From: Hyphomicrobiales bacterium
GTDB lineage: Bacteria; Pseudomonadota; Alphaproteobacteria; Rhizobiales; CAJQND01
Reading direction: 5' to 3'
Assembly (NCBI GenBank): GCA_028285595.1
Contig: JANQOW010000015.1
Location: 1 to 64,000, forward strand
DNA length: 64,000 nucleotides
Shown: piece after piece, positions 36,451-44,619 of the stretch
How positions within the stretch are numbered: the stretch's first letter is position 1
How the letters are laid out: every line of letters starts with the position of its first letter
Made by a program: the position numbers and the translations under genes
The notes under the pieces: model-generated
What the model saw: only the letters and a program-made list of their open reading frames with translations
Told to the model about the DNA's origin: nothing
Database searches by the model: none

Positions 36451-37731
36451 TTAAAGCGCTTCCAACCCGCACCATTCGGCAATGAACAATGCAATCGTGC
36501 CCGTTACGCGCTTTACGGAACTGAGACTGACTCTCTCATCAAAGCCGTGAATGTTCTCAGAATAGGGGCCATAAACCAGGCAAGGACAATCGTCGTACAG
36601 AACGAACACCCGGCCATCCAGATACCCAGGCGTGACGAAGCTCTCCAGCGACTTGCCGTAGGATTTGGCATGCGCCCGGCCCAGAGTCAGCTCCGCGTCG
36701 CTTCCTTCTTCCAACACATACCCCTCGGCAAAAAAGCCGTTCCATTCCACCTCGGGCGGGTTGTTGGCCAAATAGCTGTTCTGCCGCGCCGCGGCGGCCA
36801 GGCACGCTTCGATCTCCGCGGCCTTCTCCTTGGGGTCCCAGCCGGGATAGATGGAGATTCTGCAATCAAACGTGCACCAGGACGGCACCGAGGAGGCCCA
36901 ATCGCCTCCCTCGATCTTGCCGACATTGAAGTTGATGGGATGATCGACATCATCAAAATAGGGCCGGCCCAGTTTTTCCTGGTTCCACTTTTCTTCAAGC
37001 TCGCGCAAGGCCGCAATCAGGGGAAAGGACGCCTCAATCGAGTTTGCGCCGGACCCGGCCTCGCGCACATGGACCGGCACACCGCGCACATGAACGCGGA
37101 ACCACAACACCCCCACGTTGGCCCGCACCAGCATGTCATCTTCCGGTTCGGGAATAATGGCGGCCTCCGCCCGGTAGCCGCGGACCAGGCACGACAGGGC
37201 TCCGTTGCCTGTGCATTCTTCCTCGGTCACCGATTGCACATGCACGCGCGCGGCCGGCTGATAGCCAAGCGCACGCAAGGCCTCCAGCGCATAGATGTTG
37301 GCCCCAAGGCCTGCCTTCATGTCGGCCGCGCCGCGGCCATACATCCAGTCACCGTCCACGTGGGGGTCAAATGGGTGCCTGGACCACATGCTCGCCGGGC
37401 CCTCCGGCACCACGTCTATATGGCCATTGAGAATGAGGGAGCGGCCCTGCTCTTCGCGCGGGCGATGGGTTCCGACCACGTTGATGGCGTTGTCGTAATT
37501 GACCTTGACCGGTGAGAAGCCCGGGTGCTGCTCAATATCGGCCACATCGATGGCCCAGCGGTCCATGGCGTATCCGCGCTCTTTCAGGCTGTCGAAGACA
37601 AAGTCCTGGGCGGTGTGCTCCTGTCCGCGCAGCGAGGGAAAGCGCACCAGATCCCGGGTGTATTCGGTCTGAGCGGCGAAACCGGCGTCAACGGCGGCAA
37701 GTATGTCATCTGCAAGTTTGGGATCCAGCAT
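36451..37731 (-). CDS. M20 family metallo-deacylase (ArgE/DapE-like)
   Basis: Zinc-dependent amidohydrolase of 426 residues. Motifs are LNGHIDVVPEG (His and Asp ligands), GRGAADMKAG (bridging Asp) and SVTEEECTGNGA (catalytic Glu pair), followed by the dimerisation lid. Members deacylate N-acyl amino acids or related amides. It lies 15 nt after the amidinotransferase-like gene, so the pair probably acts on related guanidino or acyl-amino compounds. The exact substrate is not readable. GAGGA precedes the ATG. Confidence 0.88.
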   Translation of the reverse strand: MLDPKLADDILAAVDAGFAAQTEYTRDLVRFPSLRGQEHTAQDFVFDSLKERGYAMDRWAIDVADIEQHPGFSPVKVNYDNAINVVGTHRPREEQGRSLILNGHIDVVPEGPASMWSRHPFDPHVDGDWMYGRGAADMKAGLGANIYALEALRALGYQPAARVHVQSVTEEECTGNGALSCLVRGYRAEAAIIPEPEDDMLVRANVGVLWFRVHVRGVPVHVREAGSGANSIEASFPLIAALRELEEKWNQEKLGRPYFDDVDHPINFNVGKIEGGDWASSVPSWCTFDCRISIYPGWDPKEKAAEIEACLAAAARQNSYLANNPPEVEWNGFFAEGYVLEEGSDAELTLGRAHAKSYGKSLESFVTPGYLDGRVFVLYDDCPCLVYGPYSENIHGFDERVSLSSVKRVTGTIALFIAEWCGLEAL

Positions 37732-37746
37732 TTCGTCCTCAACCTG

Positions 37747-38745
37747 TTAGGCGGCCTCTCGAGACAGGGGCAAGGTGATACAGCGGATCGCTCCCCCCCA
37801 GTACCCGATTGCGTCGCAAGGGGTGGGCACGGGCTCCACGCCGTTCTGCTCAAGAAGCTCCATGATGCGGGTGAACCTTGGGTCAATCATGTAGCGCTTG
37901 GGATCGAGACTGACACCCACAGTGGCGTGGCCGTTCATTTCCTCTTCGGTGATCTCGATCACGTCCCAATTTTTCAGCGGCTCCGGCAAGCCGTCCGCAA
38001 GCGCCGGTAAATGCGCCATCAGCAGCCCCTCGCGTAGCAGACACATGATGCCCAGCGCATGAAGGATCGGCCCCTTTATCGGCACAGGATGCACCTTATA
38101 GCCCCAACGGCCAAGATAGCGGCTCAGCCAAGCCGCCCCTGCCCGGTCTGAACAGAGCTCTCCAATGCCCACAAACACATCTGTGCCATGGATCAGCAAA
38201 TCGCCCCCCTCCAAAAAGGGTCCCGGACCCTCACCAGAGGGTGTCCAGGGCGCGGACTGCGGCATGGCCACGTAATGCGCTTCAGGGTCTGCCTCCACCA
38301 ACGGAAGCACAATTTCTCTGAGCGGAAAGGCCTCTTTGCGCCGATAAGCACGGCGGATGGAAATCTCCATGTAATGCTTGCCGATCACAAACACAGGATC
38401 GGCGGGGTAAAGCTGAGACCAGCCTTGCTGCAGCACGCCCAGATGCTCGCGCTCCTCACGGGTGTAAGCGCGCGGGCGGTGCACCTTTACGCCCGCCTTC
38501 TCATAAAGGGCGGCCACGTTCTCAATTTGCGAGACGGTGCGCGCATAAAGCTCCGGAAACGCCGCCTCCACATCAAGCGCTTCGCCGGGTGTGCGCAGAA
38601 GCGCCTCACGCAGCTCGCTGTTATAATGTGAAAGGTCCTTGCCAAACGGCGGCAAGTGCAGGTTCTGGGCGCTGCCAACCACCACCTCCCTTAAGGGGCC
38701 AAACTCACTGTATGAGCCGAAAGCAGCCATCGGCAGAGATCCCAT
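37747..38745 (-). CDS. amidinotransferase family protein
   Basis: A 332-residue member of the guanidino-group modifying (pentein) superfamily, which includes glycine, inosamine and arginine-to-amine amidinotransferases. The catalytic triad is visible: FLEGGDLLIHG (Asp), ILHALGIMCLL (His) and GGAIRCITLPL near the C-terminus (Cys). It starts FGSYSEFGPLREVVVG. It could move or hydrolyse the amidino group of arginine or a derivative. An ATG at 38730 is an alternative start; neither has a strong Shine-Dalgarno. First gene of a pair with the M20 deacylase. Confidence 0.86.
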   Translation of the reverse strand: MGSLPMAAFGSYSEFGPLREVVVGSAQNLHLPPFGKDLSHYNSELREALLRTPGEALDVEAAFPELYARTVSQIENVAALYEKAGVKVHRPRAYTREEREHLGVLQQGWSQLYPADPVFVIGKHYMEISIRRAYRRKEAFPLREIVLPLVEADPEAHYVAMPQSAPWTPSGEGPGPFLEGGDLLIHGTDVFVGIGELCSDRAGAAWLSRYLGRWGYKVHPVPIKGPILHALGIMCLLREGLLMAHLPALADGLPEPLKNWDVIEITEEEMNGHATVGVSLDPKRYMIDPRFTRIMELLEQNGVEPVPTPCDAIGYWGGAIRCITLPLSREAA

Positions 38746-38838
38746 TCACATTGCGTTGGTTGGAGGATAAGACGCGTGAAACACAATTGGTCGCACGCGA
38801 TCGCTCTTGCGGTCAACCGTGACACCCTGCCCCGTGGC

Positions 38839-39888
38839 TTAATAGGGACGGAAGACCCAAGGCAGGCCGTAGATCGGGCCACTGATCCAATTCCACCAGG
38901 CATGGTTGGCGAACTGGGCGACAAAGAGTGCCGCGATGAAGCCGAGCCAGAGGGCGGCGGTCAGCAGGTTCGAGACGAACCCCGGCCAACGCCGAGGCGG
39001 CTCCAACGCGTGAGTGTGGTCCAGCCCCGCTGCACCGCGCACCAAACGGGCATAGGCACTTGCCTCCGCGCCCTCGGCCACGAGCGCCCGCGCATATAGC
39101 CTCGCGCTCCAGCGCCGAAGAAGGAGCAGTATCAGCACCGTATAAACCGTGAAGGACAGATGCCAGCGTCCGGCAAAGCTGCGGATCTCTTCTGGTCCCG
39201 CAGTGGCCAGGTGTGGAAAGACGCCTTCAATGAACGTGGGCACAATCTGCGCCAGAAAAACCGGCCCAGCGGCCAGCACCATAAAGATCGTGAAGAGGAG
39301 ATAGCGCCAGCGCACACGGCTGATCAACTGCCTGATGAGGCGCAATTCCCGGATCGCCCCGATCCGGCGTTCCGCCGCATGGTGAGCCAGAGCCATGGGA
39401 AGATGCATAAGAACAACCACCGCCAAGAGCGCTCCGGCCAGAGCCAGGGACGGGCCGACCCAGGCCTGCTCATAGCCTTTGTTGAAGGAGTTCTCCCAAC
39501 CGGCCCACCAGGCCAGCAGCAACAAAACGCCAAACGGCAAGGTGGCAACCGCGAGCGCCGCGGTGGCTCTGGCGCCGGCACGGAAGGTCTCCATGAGGCC
39601 CTGCCACCAGCCTGGAAAACGCTGCATCCCGGCAAGCTCACCAACGTGCGCAAAATCCTCAAGGGCCGCCGATCTCGTCTTGCCCGGCGCACCATACCGC
39701 AGGAGCGCAATGGCGGTCTCGCGGCGCATGATGCGCATGAACCAGCCGAGAACCAGTATTGCGGTGACGGGCGTGAGCGCGAGCGCGATGGCAACACCTA
39801 TGCTGAAAAGGCCACGTGCCCTCGCCTTCAGACCCCGGGCGCGATTGGGCTGCAGGGGCGCAGCCTCGTCTGCTGCCGCCAGGGTCAT
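38839..39888 (-). CDS. hypothetical polytopic membrane protein
   Basis: A 349-residue protein with about seven hydrophobic segments (IGVAIALALTPVTAILVLGW first). It contains Arg-rich cytosolic loops and a short periplasmic region before VYTVLILLLL. It may resemble DUF4013-type membrane proteins, but I cannot assign it. Its start overlaps the stop of the sulfatase-like gene (ATGA), so the two are co-translated and may act together at the cell envelope. Confidence 0.7.
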   Translation of the reverse strand: MTLAAADEAAPLQPNRARGLKARARGLFSIGVAIALALTPVTAILVLGWFMRIMRRETAIALLRYGAPGKTRSAALEDFAHVGELAGMQRFPGWWQGLMETFRAGARATAALAVATLPFGVLLLLAWWAGWENSFNKGYEQAWVGPSLALAGALLAVVVLMHLPMALAHHAAERRIGAIRELRLIRQLISRVRWRYLLFTIFMVLAAGPVFLAQIVPTFIEGVFPHLATAGPEEIRSFAGRWHLSFTVYTVLILLLLRRWSARLYARALVAEGAEASAYARLVRGAAGLDHTHALEPPRRWPGFVSNLLTAALWLGFIAALFVAQFANHAWWNWISGPIYGLPWVFRPY

Positions 39889-41047
39889 GTGAGGATTTCT
39901 GAAAGCGCCCGCCCTTCAGCCCCGCTGGCCTTAAACCCCATAATGGCCCCGATCGTGGTCGCAACGGAGGTTTGGTCCACCGGCTTGTCGAGAACCTTGC
40001 CCTGCGCAATGCCGGGACCGAAGAACAGACCAAAGATCTCGTGAGACGACCGGGTGTTGAAATGATGCTGGAAGGGCACCGACATCAGGCCATTGGCATC
40101 GCGCCCGCAGTCGGGGACCACGACAAACACCGTGCGCCCCCGATAGGCAGGGTCCAGGTCGACCGTGTCCACCAACCGCTGCAAGCCTTGGTCAATGATG
40201 CCAATGGCGCGGGTATAATGGCTGGCATTGCCCCAATGGACATAATCGGGGTCCTGGTAATTGATCATCATCAGCCTGGGCTTGAGCTCGCGGATGGCCT
40301 TCACGGCGAGCTCGGTCAAAAGCCTGTCTCCGCGCGGGTTCTTGAGCCCCGTGTCACCATACTGCGCGCGCCATGTGTCCCAGAAGCGCTCCATAACAGG
40401 CGAGCTGTCGCCGGCTGTGCCGCGATAATCTTGAGCCTTCAGCTCTTTCAGTTGCTTGGCCGCCTCGGTCAGCTCAGCTTCGCTGGCGGTGTTTTCCTCC
40501 AAGATCCGGCGGAACTTGTGCAGCTTGTAGCGGAACAGCCCGATGACCTCAGAGCGGTACGAGACCCCGTAATGGGCGTGACCGCCATAGGTGAGATACT
40601 CTTCTTGCGGACGGTCTTCACCGTTCACCAACAAAGCCTGGTGAACCGGAATGTCGAACGCCTTGCGCACATACTCAAACAGGGTCGGCGCGCCCGGCTC
40701 CAGCAACGGCGCGAGACCTTGGGAGCCCACCTTGGAGTACCCACGATAGCGCCCGGTGAGAATGTTCAATGTGCCTTCCGCGTGGCTGGTGTCGACACCG
40801 TCCAGTTGCGCAATCGTCATGTTCGGGATCAGCGTGCCGCGCCGGGCGAGCACGTTCAGCATGTAAGGCGCATAGCTCTTCTTGCCCACAATGGTCTCAG
40901 AGCGCCGAACTCCGCCCCCAAAGCGGACAATAATGACATTAGGGCCCGTGTAGGCCCGGGCGGTGTGCGGACCCCGCCGCCCACCAGTCCCGCAGCGAGC
41001 GCTCCGGTGAGCCCCTGGTTGAACGCACGCCGACCGATTTCCATCAT
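39885..41047 (-). CDS. Tat-exported sulfatase/phosphodiesterase-like protein, interrupted by an apparent frameshift
   Basis: The start at 41047 opens a clear twin-arginine signal (MMEIGRRAFNQGLTGALAAG), but that frame leaves the gene within about 60 codons. The mature domain lies in another frame: TARAYTGPNVIIVRFGGGVRRS through FNTRSSHEIFGLFFGPGIAQ, like alkaline-phosphatase/sulfatase fold proteins. The frames join if one G is added to the GGGG run near 40975-40978, giving VGGGGPHTARAY. The unshifted frame upstream, to 41093, lacks a signal and is likely an artefact. This is either a one-base sequencing loss, a fresh mutation, or a -1 slip. Function beyond metal-dependent hydrolase is not known. 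Confidence 0.7.
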
Positions 41048-41120
41048 GTTGCCACCAGCCAGTTGTCATCAACACCTCCAGCCGTGGCATCATAATTGGG
41101 CGAATTGATGAAACAGAACC

Positions 41121-42242
41121 CTAGCCGTAGACGGCCACTGGGGCGCCCAGGACCGCCAGGTCCGGTTCCACGCCGAGCCCCGGGAGCCCTGGCGCAACCG
41201 CGCCGCCGTTCACAATCGGTGCCTCAAACGTGGCCACGGACTGGCTCACCATGGCTCTGGTGTCCAATGCGCAGCGCAATAGGTGCCGGGGGGTTGATTG
41301 CGCACAGTGCAGCAGCGCGGCGAAGGAGACTTCCGAGCCCACCGTGTCTTGGATGCTCACCACAAGGCCCGCCGCCCGGCAGATCTCTCTTTGCCGGCGC
41401 ATCCGCGTTAGCCCGCCTTGCTTGGACACCTTGAGCCCTACGCCATCGCAGGCATCTATGCGGACGGCGTGAATGAGATCGGCTTCGCTCTCAATCAATT
41501 CATCCAGAAGCAGGGGCACGTTTGCGCGCTGACGCAAGGAGAGCGTTTCGCGCCAGCTCGCGCACGGCGCCTCCAGCACAAAGTCGGTCCCCGGCCCCAC
41601 CAGCTCCAGCATGCGCAAAGCGTGTTCCACCGTCAGACCGCCATTGGCGTCGGCCAGGAACCACTCCTCGGCGGACCGGTCGGCTAGGCAGGCCTTGATC
41701 CGCTCCGCATCAAGAGCAGGACCGCCCTCCTCCTGGCTGGCGCCGATTTTGATGGAATGGCCGAGGAACCCCCTCTCCCTATGGCGCGCCACATTCGCAC
41801 GCATGGCCTCCGGATCATCGCCTCCGATGGACGAAATCACCGGCACCGCGCCCTCAATCCTTCCCCCCAGCAGATCACAGACGGGCATCTTGGTGTGCTT
41901 GCCCAAAATGTCCCAGCACGCCACATCAATCGGGGTCTTGGCGGCCAACTGGCCCACCAGGATCTCGTCCATCGCGTCGTTGATGCGATCAAGGCGCGTG
42001 GGATCGAGCCCCAGAACGGCCGGGGCCAGATCGTCCAGCCCGGCCCGAACGCCCTTGGCATGCGCGCCCACATATGAGCCGCCGAAGGGCGTGGATTCGC
42101 CCCATCCGACAAGCCCTGTGTCCGTGGTCACGCACACGAACGTTGCATCGAAGCTCTCATAGGTGCGCCCGCCCGAGAGGCGGTATGTGCCCTGGGCGTA
42201 GGGCAAATCCACCTGATAAACCTCGATCCGGGAGATCTTCAT
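41121..42242 (-). CDS. mandelate racemase/muconate lactonizing enzyme family protein
   Basis: Enolase-superfamily enzyme of 373 residues. The proton-abstracting Lys lies in HSIKIGAS. Metal ligands are LADANGG (Asp), VLEAPC (Glu) and LLLDELIES (Asp). A second Lys lies in GLKVSKQGGLTRM. The pattern resembles cis-3-hydroxyproline dehydratase and hydroxyproline-betaine epimerase subgroups, so an imino-acid or betaine substrate is plausible but not proven. The ATG at 42242 has GAGGG upstream. It starts 7 nt after the MDR oxidoreductase gene. Confidence 0.87.
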   Translation of the reverse strand: MKISRIEVYQVDLPYAQGTYRLSGGRTYESFDATFVCVTTDTGLVGWGESTPFGGSYVGAHAKGVRAGLDDLAPAVLGLDPTRLDRINDAMDEILVGQLAAKTPIDVACWDILGKHTKMPVCDLLGGRIEGAVPVISSIGGDDPEAMRANVARHRERGFLGHSIKIGASQEEGGPALDAERIKACLADRSAEEWFLADANGGLTVEHALRMLELVGPGTDFVLEAPCASWRETLSLRQRANVPLLLDELIESEADLIHAVRIDACDGVGLKVSKQGGLTRMRRQREICRAAGLVVSIQDTVGSEVSFAALLHCAQSTPRHLLRCALDTRAMVSQSVATFEAPIVNGGAVAPGLPGLGVEPDLAVLGAPVAVYG

Positions 42243-42249
42243 GGGACCC

Positions 42250-43344
42250 TCAAGCCGGCGGGATGAGCACAAGTTTCCCGGTGAAGGTCTTGGCCAGAAA
42301 CGCTTCCTGCGCCGCGGCGATCTCGCTTAAGGGGAACGTCCGTGAAACCAGAGGACGGATTTCTCCCCGCTCGATGTAGGACACCAGGTTTTCAAACACC
42401 ACGTCTTCTTGAAACGTGCAGCCGTAAAACGTCAGATCCTTCAGATAGAGCGTGCGCACGTCCAGCTCCACCAAGGGCCCGGCAATGGCCCCGGCAGTGG
42501 CATAGCGCCCGCCCAGCTTCAAAACCTCCAGGAGCGGCGGCCATCCCTCGCCGGCCACGAGATCCACCACCACATCCGTGCTGTTGGCCCCCACGGCAGC
42601 GACCAGATCGGCGTTGCGGTCCACAACCTCATCGGCACCGGCTGCCCGCACGTCGTCCGCCTTGGAAGCGCTCGCCACAGCAGTGACGTGAGCGCCGCGC
42701 CGCTTTGCGAGCTGCACCGCGGCCGAGCCCACGCCGCCGGACGCACCGGTGATCAGCACCCGTTCTGCACCCAGACCCGCCCGATGGAGCATGTTTTCAG
42801 CGGTGGAATAGGCGCATGGGATCGAGGCCAGCTCCGCATTGCTCCAATCGCAGTTCACCGCATGGGTTTCGCGTGCCGGTGCCTTGGCATACTGGGCAAA
42901 GCCGCCGTCACATTCTGACCCAAAGGTCCAGCACTCGTAGGGCCGATAGTCCACGTAAGAGCGCAGCATGTTGCGCACAATCACGCGCTCGCCGATGCGG
43001 CTGTCGTCCACGCCCTCGCCAACGGCCACGATGTGGCCGCAACAGTCGGCCCCCTGAATCCTGGGAAAGCTCATGGGCACGCCGGACCATGTGGCGTCCG
43101 CATCGTCCACTTCGTCAAACCCTTCCGCGCCGCCTTCGTTGGTGGCTTCGGAGACTTTCTTGGAGTACCAGCCGATGCGGGTGTTGATGTCCGTATTGTT
43201 CACCCCGGCCGCGGCCACCTTGATCAGCACCTCGCCGGCGCCTGCCTCCGGCACGGGCACATCTGTGCGGTATTCCAAAACTTCAATGCCGCCATGACCA
43301 ACAAGTTGGACCGCGGTCATGTGGGAGGGGACGTCATCAGCCAT
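42250..43344 (-). CDS. MDR-family (zinc-type alcohol dehydrogenase-like) oxidoreductase
   Basis: A 364-residue medium-chain dehydrogenase/reductase. It has a GroES-like N-terminal domain (GEVLIKVAAAGVNNTDINTR, GADCCGHIVAVGEGV) and NADPH-binding motif ITGASGGVGSAAVQLAKRRG near residue 195. The quinone-oxidoreductase-type Asn replaces the catalytic zinc ligand Cys in GVNNTD, so it is probably not a classic zinc alcohol dehydrogenase. It pairs with the downstream enolase-superfamily gene in one transcription unit. An ATG at 43320 is an alternative start. Confidence 0.88.
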   Translation of the reverse strand: MADDVPSHMTAVQLVGHGGIEVLEYRTDVPVPEAGAGEVLIKVAAAGVNNTDINTRIGWYSKKVSEATNEGGAEGFDEVDDADATWSGVPMSFPRIQGADCCGHIVAVGEGVDDSRIGERVIVRNMLRSYVDYRPYECWTFGSECDGGFAQYAKAPARETHAVNCDWSNAELASIPCAYSTAENMLHRAGLGAERVLITGASGGVGSAAVQLAKRRGAHVTAVASASKADDVRAAGADEVVDRNADLVAAVGANSTDVVVDLVAGEGWPPLLEVLKLGGRYATAGAIAGPLVELDVRTLYLKDLTFYGCTFQEDVVFENLVSYIERGEIRPLVSRTFPLSEIAAAQEAFLAKTFTGKLVLIPPA

Positions 43345-43392
43345 GTGGGATCTTGCGCCTATTCGATTTAAATCGGCGCGACTAGAGCCACA

Positions 43393-43824
43393 TCACTCGT
43401 CAATTTGCAACTCTTCGCTCACGTCCTCGATCGCGCCGATTTCCAGGGCAAACTCCTCCAGCACGTCGCGAATGGAGATCACACCGATGATCTTTCCCGC
43501 ATCGAGAATGGGAATGTGGCGAAACCTGCGGATCCGCATGGTGTTGAAGGCATCAGATAAAGTGGCGCCGGGGCCCATGAACGTCACCGACTTGGAGAGC
43601 ATGTCGTCCACCTTCAGCTTGGTGACGTCCGCCCCCATCTTCGAAAGGCGCTTGGTCAGGTCACGCTCTGAAATCATGCCGACGATCTTGCCCTCATGGC
43701 AGACCACGGGCATGGCGCCAATGTCTGCGTCGGTGAGCCGCTGGGCGACTTCCTGCGCGCTGGCGCCAAGCTGGCAACTGACCACCTTTTGATCGATTGT
43801 TGCCAGGTATGTCCCAATTTGCAT
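43393..43824 (-). CDS. CBS-domain pair protein
   Basis: A 143-residue cytosolic protein made of two CBS motifs: residues about 8-65 (VCHEGKIVGMISERDL) and about 75-132 (ILDAGKIIGVISIRDV). Such stand-alone Bateman modules bind adenosyl nucleotides and sense energy or redox state. No enzyme domain is attached. GGAGGTG sits 4 nt before the ATG. It is divergent from the next gene. Confidence 0.9.
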   Translation of the reverse strand: MQIGTYLATIDQKVVSCQLGASAQEVAQRLTDADIGAMPVVCHEGKIVGMISERDLTKRLSKMGADVTKLKVDDMLSKSVTFMGPGATLSDAFNTMRIRRFRHIPILDAGKIIGVISIRDVLEEFALEIGAIEDVSEELQIDE

Positions 43825-44019
43825 CGTTCACCTCCATAAGTGACAGCGCCGGTGGCCCCTCGGGTGCCGATCGCCCTTTAGATAAGCATATTTGGGCCTT
43901 CGACAAGGCCCTGATGCGTGCGCGGCCGCATTACGCTTTGAGAAAAATGGCATCACGCTCCGGCGTCGGGTAAAAGCGAGCCCGGGACGGATACTTACAA
44001 AAGAGGGAGAGAAAAGACG
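43825..44019. promoter_or_regulatory. divergent intergenic region with hairpin
   Basis: 195 nt between the CBS gene and the DUF1737 gene. It contains a perfect 7-bp hairpin GGGCCTT-CGAC-AAGGCCC at 43894-43911. No T-run follows on either strand. Promoters for both genes should lie here. Confidence 0.4.
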
Positions 44020-44358
44020 ATGGAGTATCAGGTGGTTTACGGCTCAAGCGCCGACGAGCTGGAAGACGTGGTGTTGAAGGAGATCTCTGAAGGGTGGAAC
44101 CCGAGCGGCGGCTTGGCCGTGTTGCCCGCAGATTCCGGAGCGCCCCGGTTCGTACAAGCGATGACGAGAGAGCCAATGCTGCCGATCATCGCCGCGCAGA
44201 CGATCCTTCAGCGCTACGGCTTCAGCCCGGGCGCACTTGATGGCGAATGCGGCCCGAAAACGTTAGCGGCGCTGAATGAGCTGAGGGGGCAGGCCAAAAT
44301 GTGGAAGGTTGAGGAGTATGAGAGAACGAGCGATGCGCTTATGCGCCAGTTGAGGTGA
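44020..44358 (+). CDS. DUF1737 and peptidoglycan-binding-like domain protein
   Basis: A 112-residue protein. The first about 35 residues (YQVVYGSSADELEDVVLKEI then SEGWNPSGG) match the small DUF1737 domain. The second half (ILQRYGFSPGALDGECGPKT then LAALNEL) resembles a PG_binding_1 repeat. No signal peptide is present, so a cell-wall role is doubtful. A GAGGGAGAG stretch precedes the ATG. Function unknown. Confidence 0.75.
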   Translation: MEYQVVYGSSADELEDVVLKEISEGWNPSGGLAVLPADSGAPRFVQAMTREPMLPIIAAQTILQRYGFSPGALDGECGPKTLAALNELRGQAKMWKVEEYERTSDALMRQLR

Positions 44359-44379
44359 TTGGGCCAAAAAAGCTCGCAG

Positions 44380-44396
44380 TTTAGAATCCTTCTAAA
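44380..44396. promoter_or_regulatory. Irr-type iron control element upstream of imelysin gene
   Basis: TTTAGAATCCTTCTAAA is a perfect inverted repeat of TTTAGAA around 3 nt. It matches the ICE/Irr box known in rhizobia (TTTAGAA-N3-TTCTAAA). It lies about 24 nt upstream of the likely -35 at 44421. Confidence 0.8.
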
Positions 44397-44420
44397 TTAT
44401 TGTATTCATTATATATTTTG

Positions 44421-44475
44421 TTGACTCCCTCCTGGGGCGGGTTATATCTGATAAAAATTATCCGAATTTTATCAG
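44421..44475 (+). promoter_or_regulatory. promoter overlapped by RirA-like palindrome
   Basis: TTGACT (44421-44426) and TATATC (44443-44448) with a 16-nt gap form a plausible sigma-70 promoter. An inverted repeat with arms CTGATAAAA (44448-44456) and TTTTATCAG (44467-44475) begins at the -10 and covers the start site. Its left half TGATAAAAATTATCC is one base from the RirA operator form TGA-N9-TCA. This placement is typical of repression. Confidence 0.65.
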
Positions 44476-44484
44476 TGTAATCAA

Positions 44485-44616
44485 ATGGGCGGGCGCATGG
44501 TGCTGATTGAACTTGCAAAATTGGATCAGGATCTTGCGCCAGCTGCCGACGCGCGAGACCTGCTCGCGCTGCTCAAGTCCTTATCCGTCACGAGACAAGA
44601 AAGTGGGAGACGTTGA
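44485..44616 (+). CDS. candidate leader ORF before imelysin
   Basis: A 43-codon frame (MGGRMVLIELAKLDQDLAPA ...) starts 10 nt after the iron operator and stops with TGA 3 nt before the imelysin ATG, spanning its Shine-Dalgarno. A second ATG is at 44497. It has a good alpha-helical composition and no family match that I recognise. It could be a small protein or a translation-coupling leader, or chance. Confidence 0.4.
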   Translation: MGGRMVLIELAKLDQDLAPAADARDLLALLKSLSVTRQESGRR

Positions 44617-44619
44617 AAA

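Noticed and set aside
41048..41093. N-terminal extension of the sulfatase-like gene to 41093
   Set aside because: That frame lacks an export signal and competes with a clear Tat signal in the other frame.
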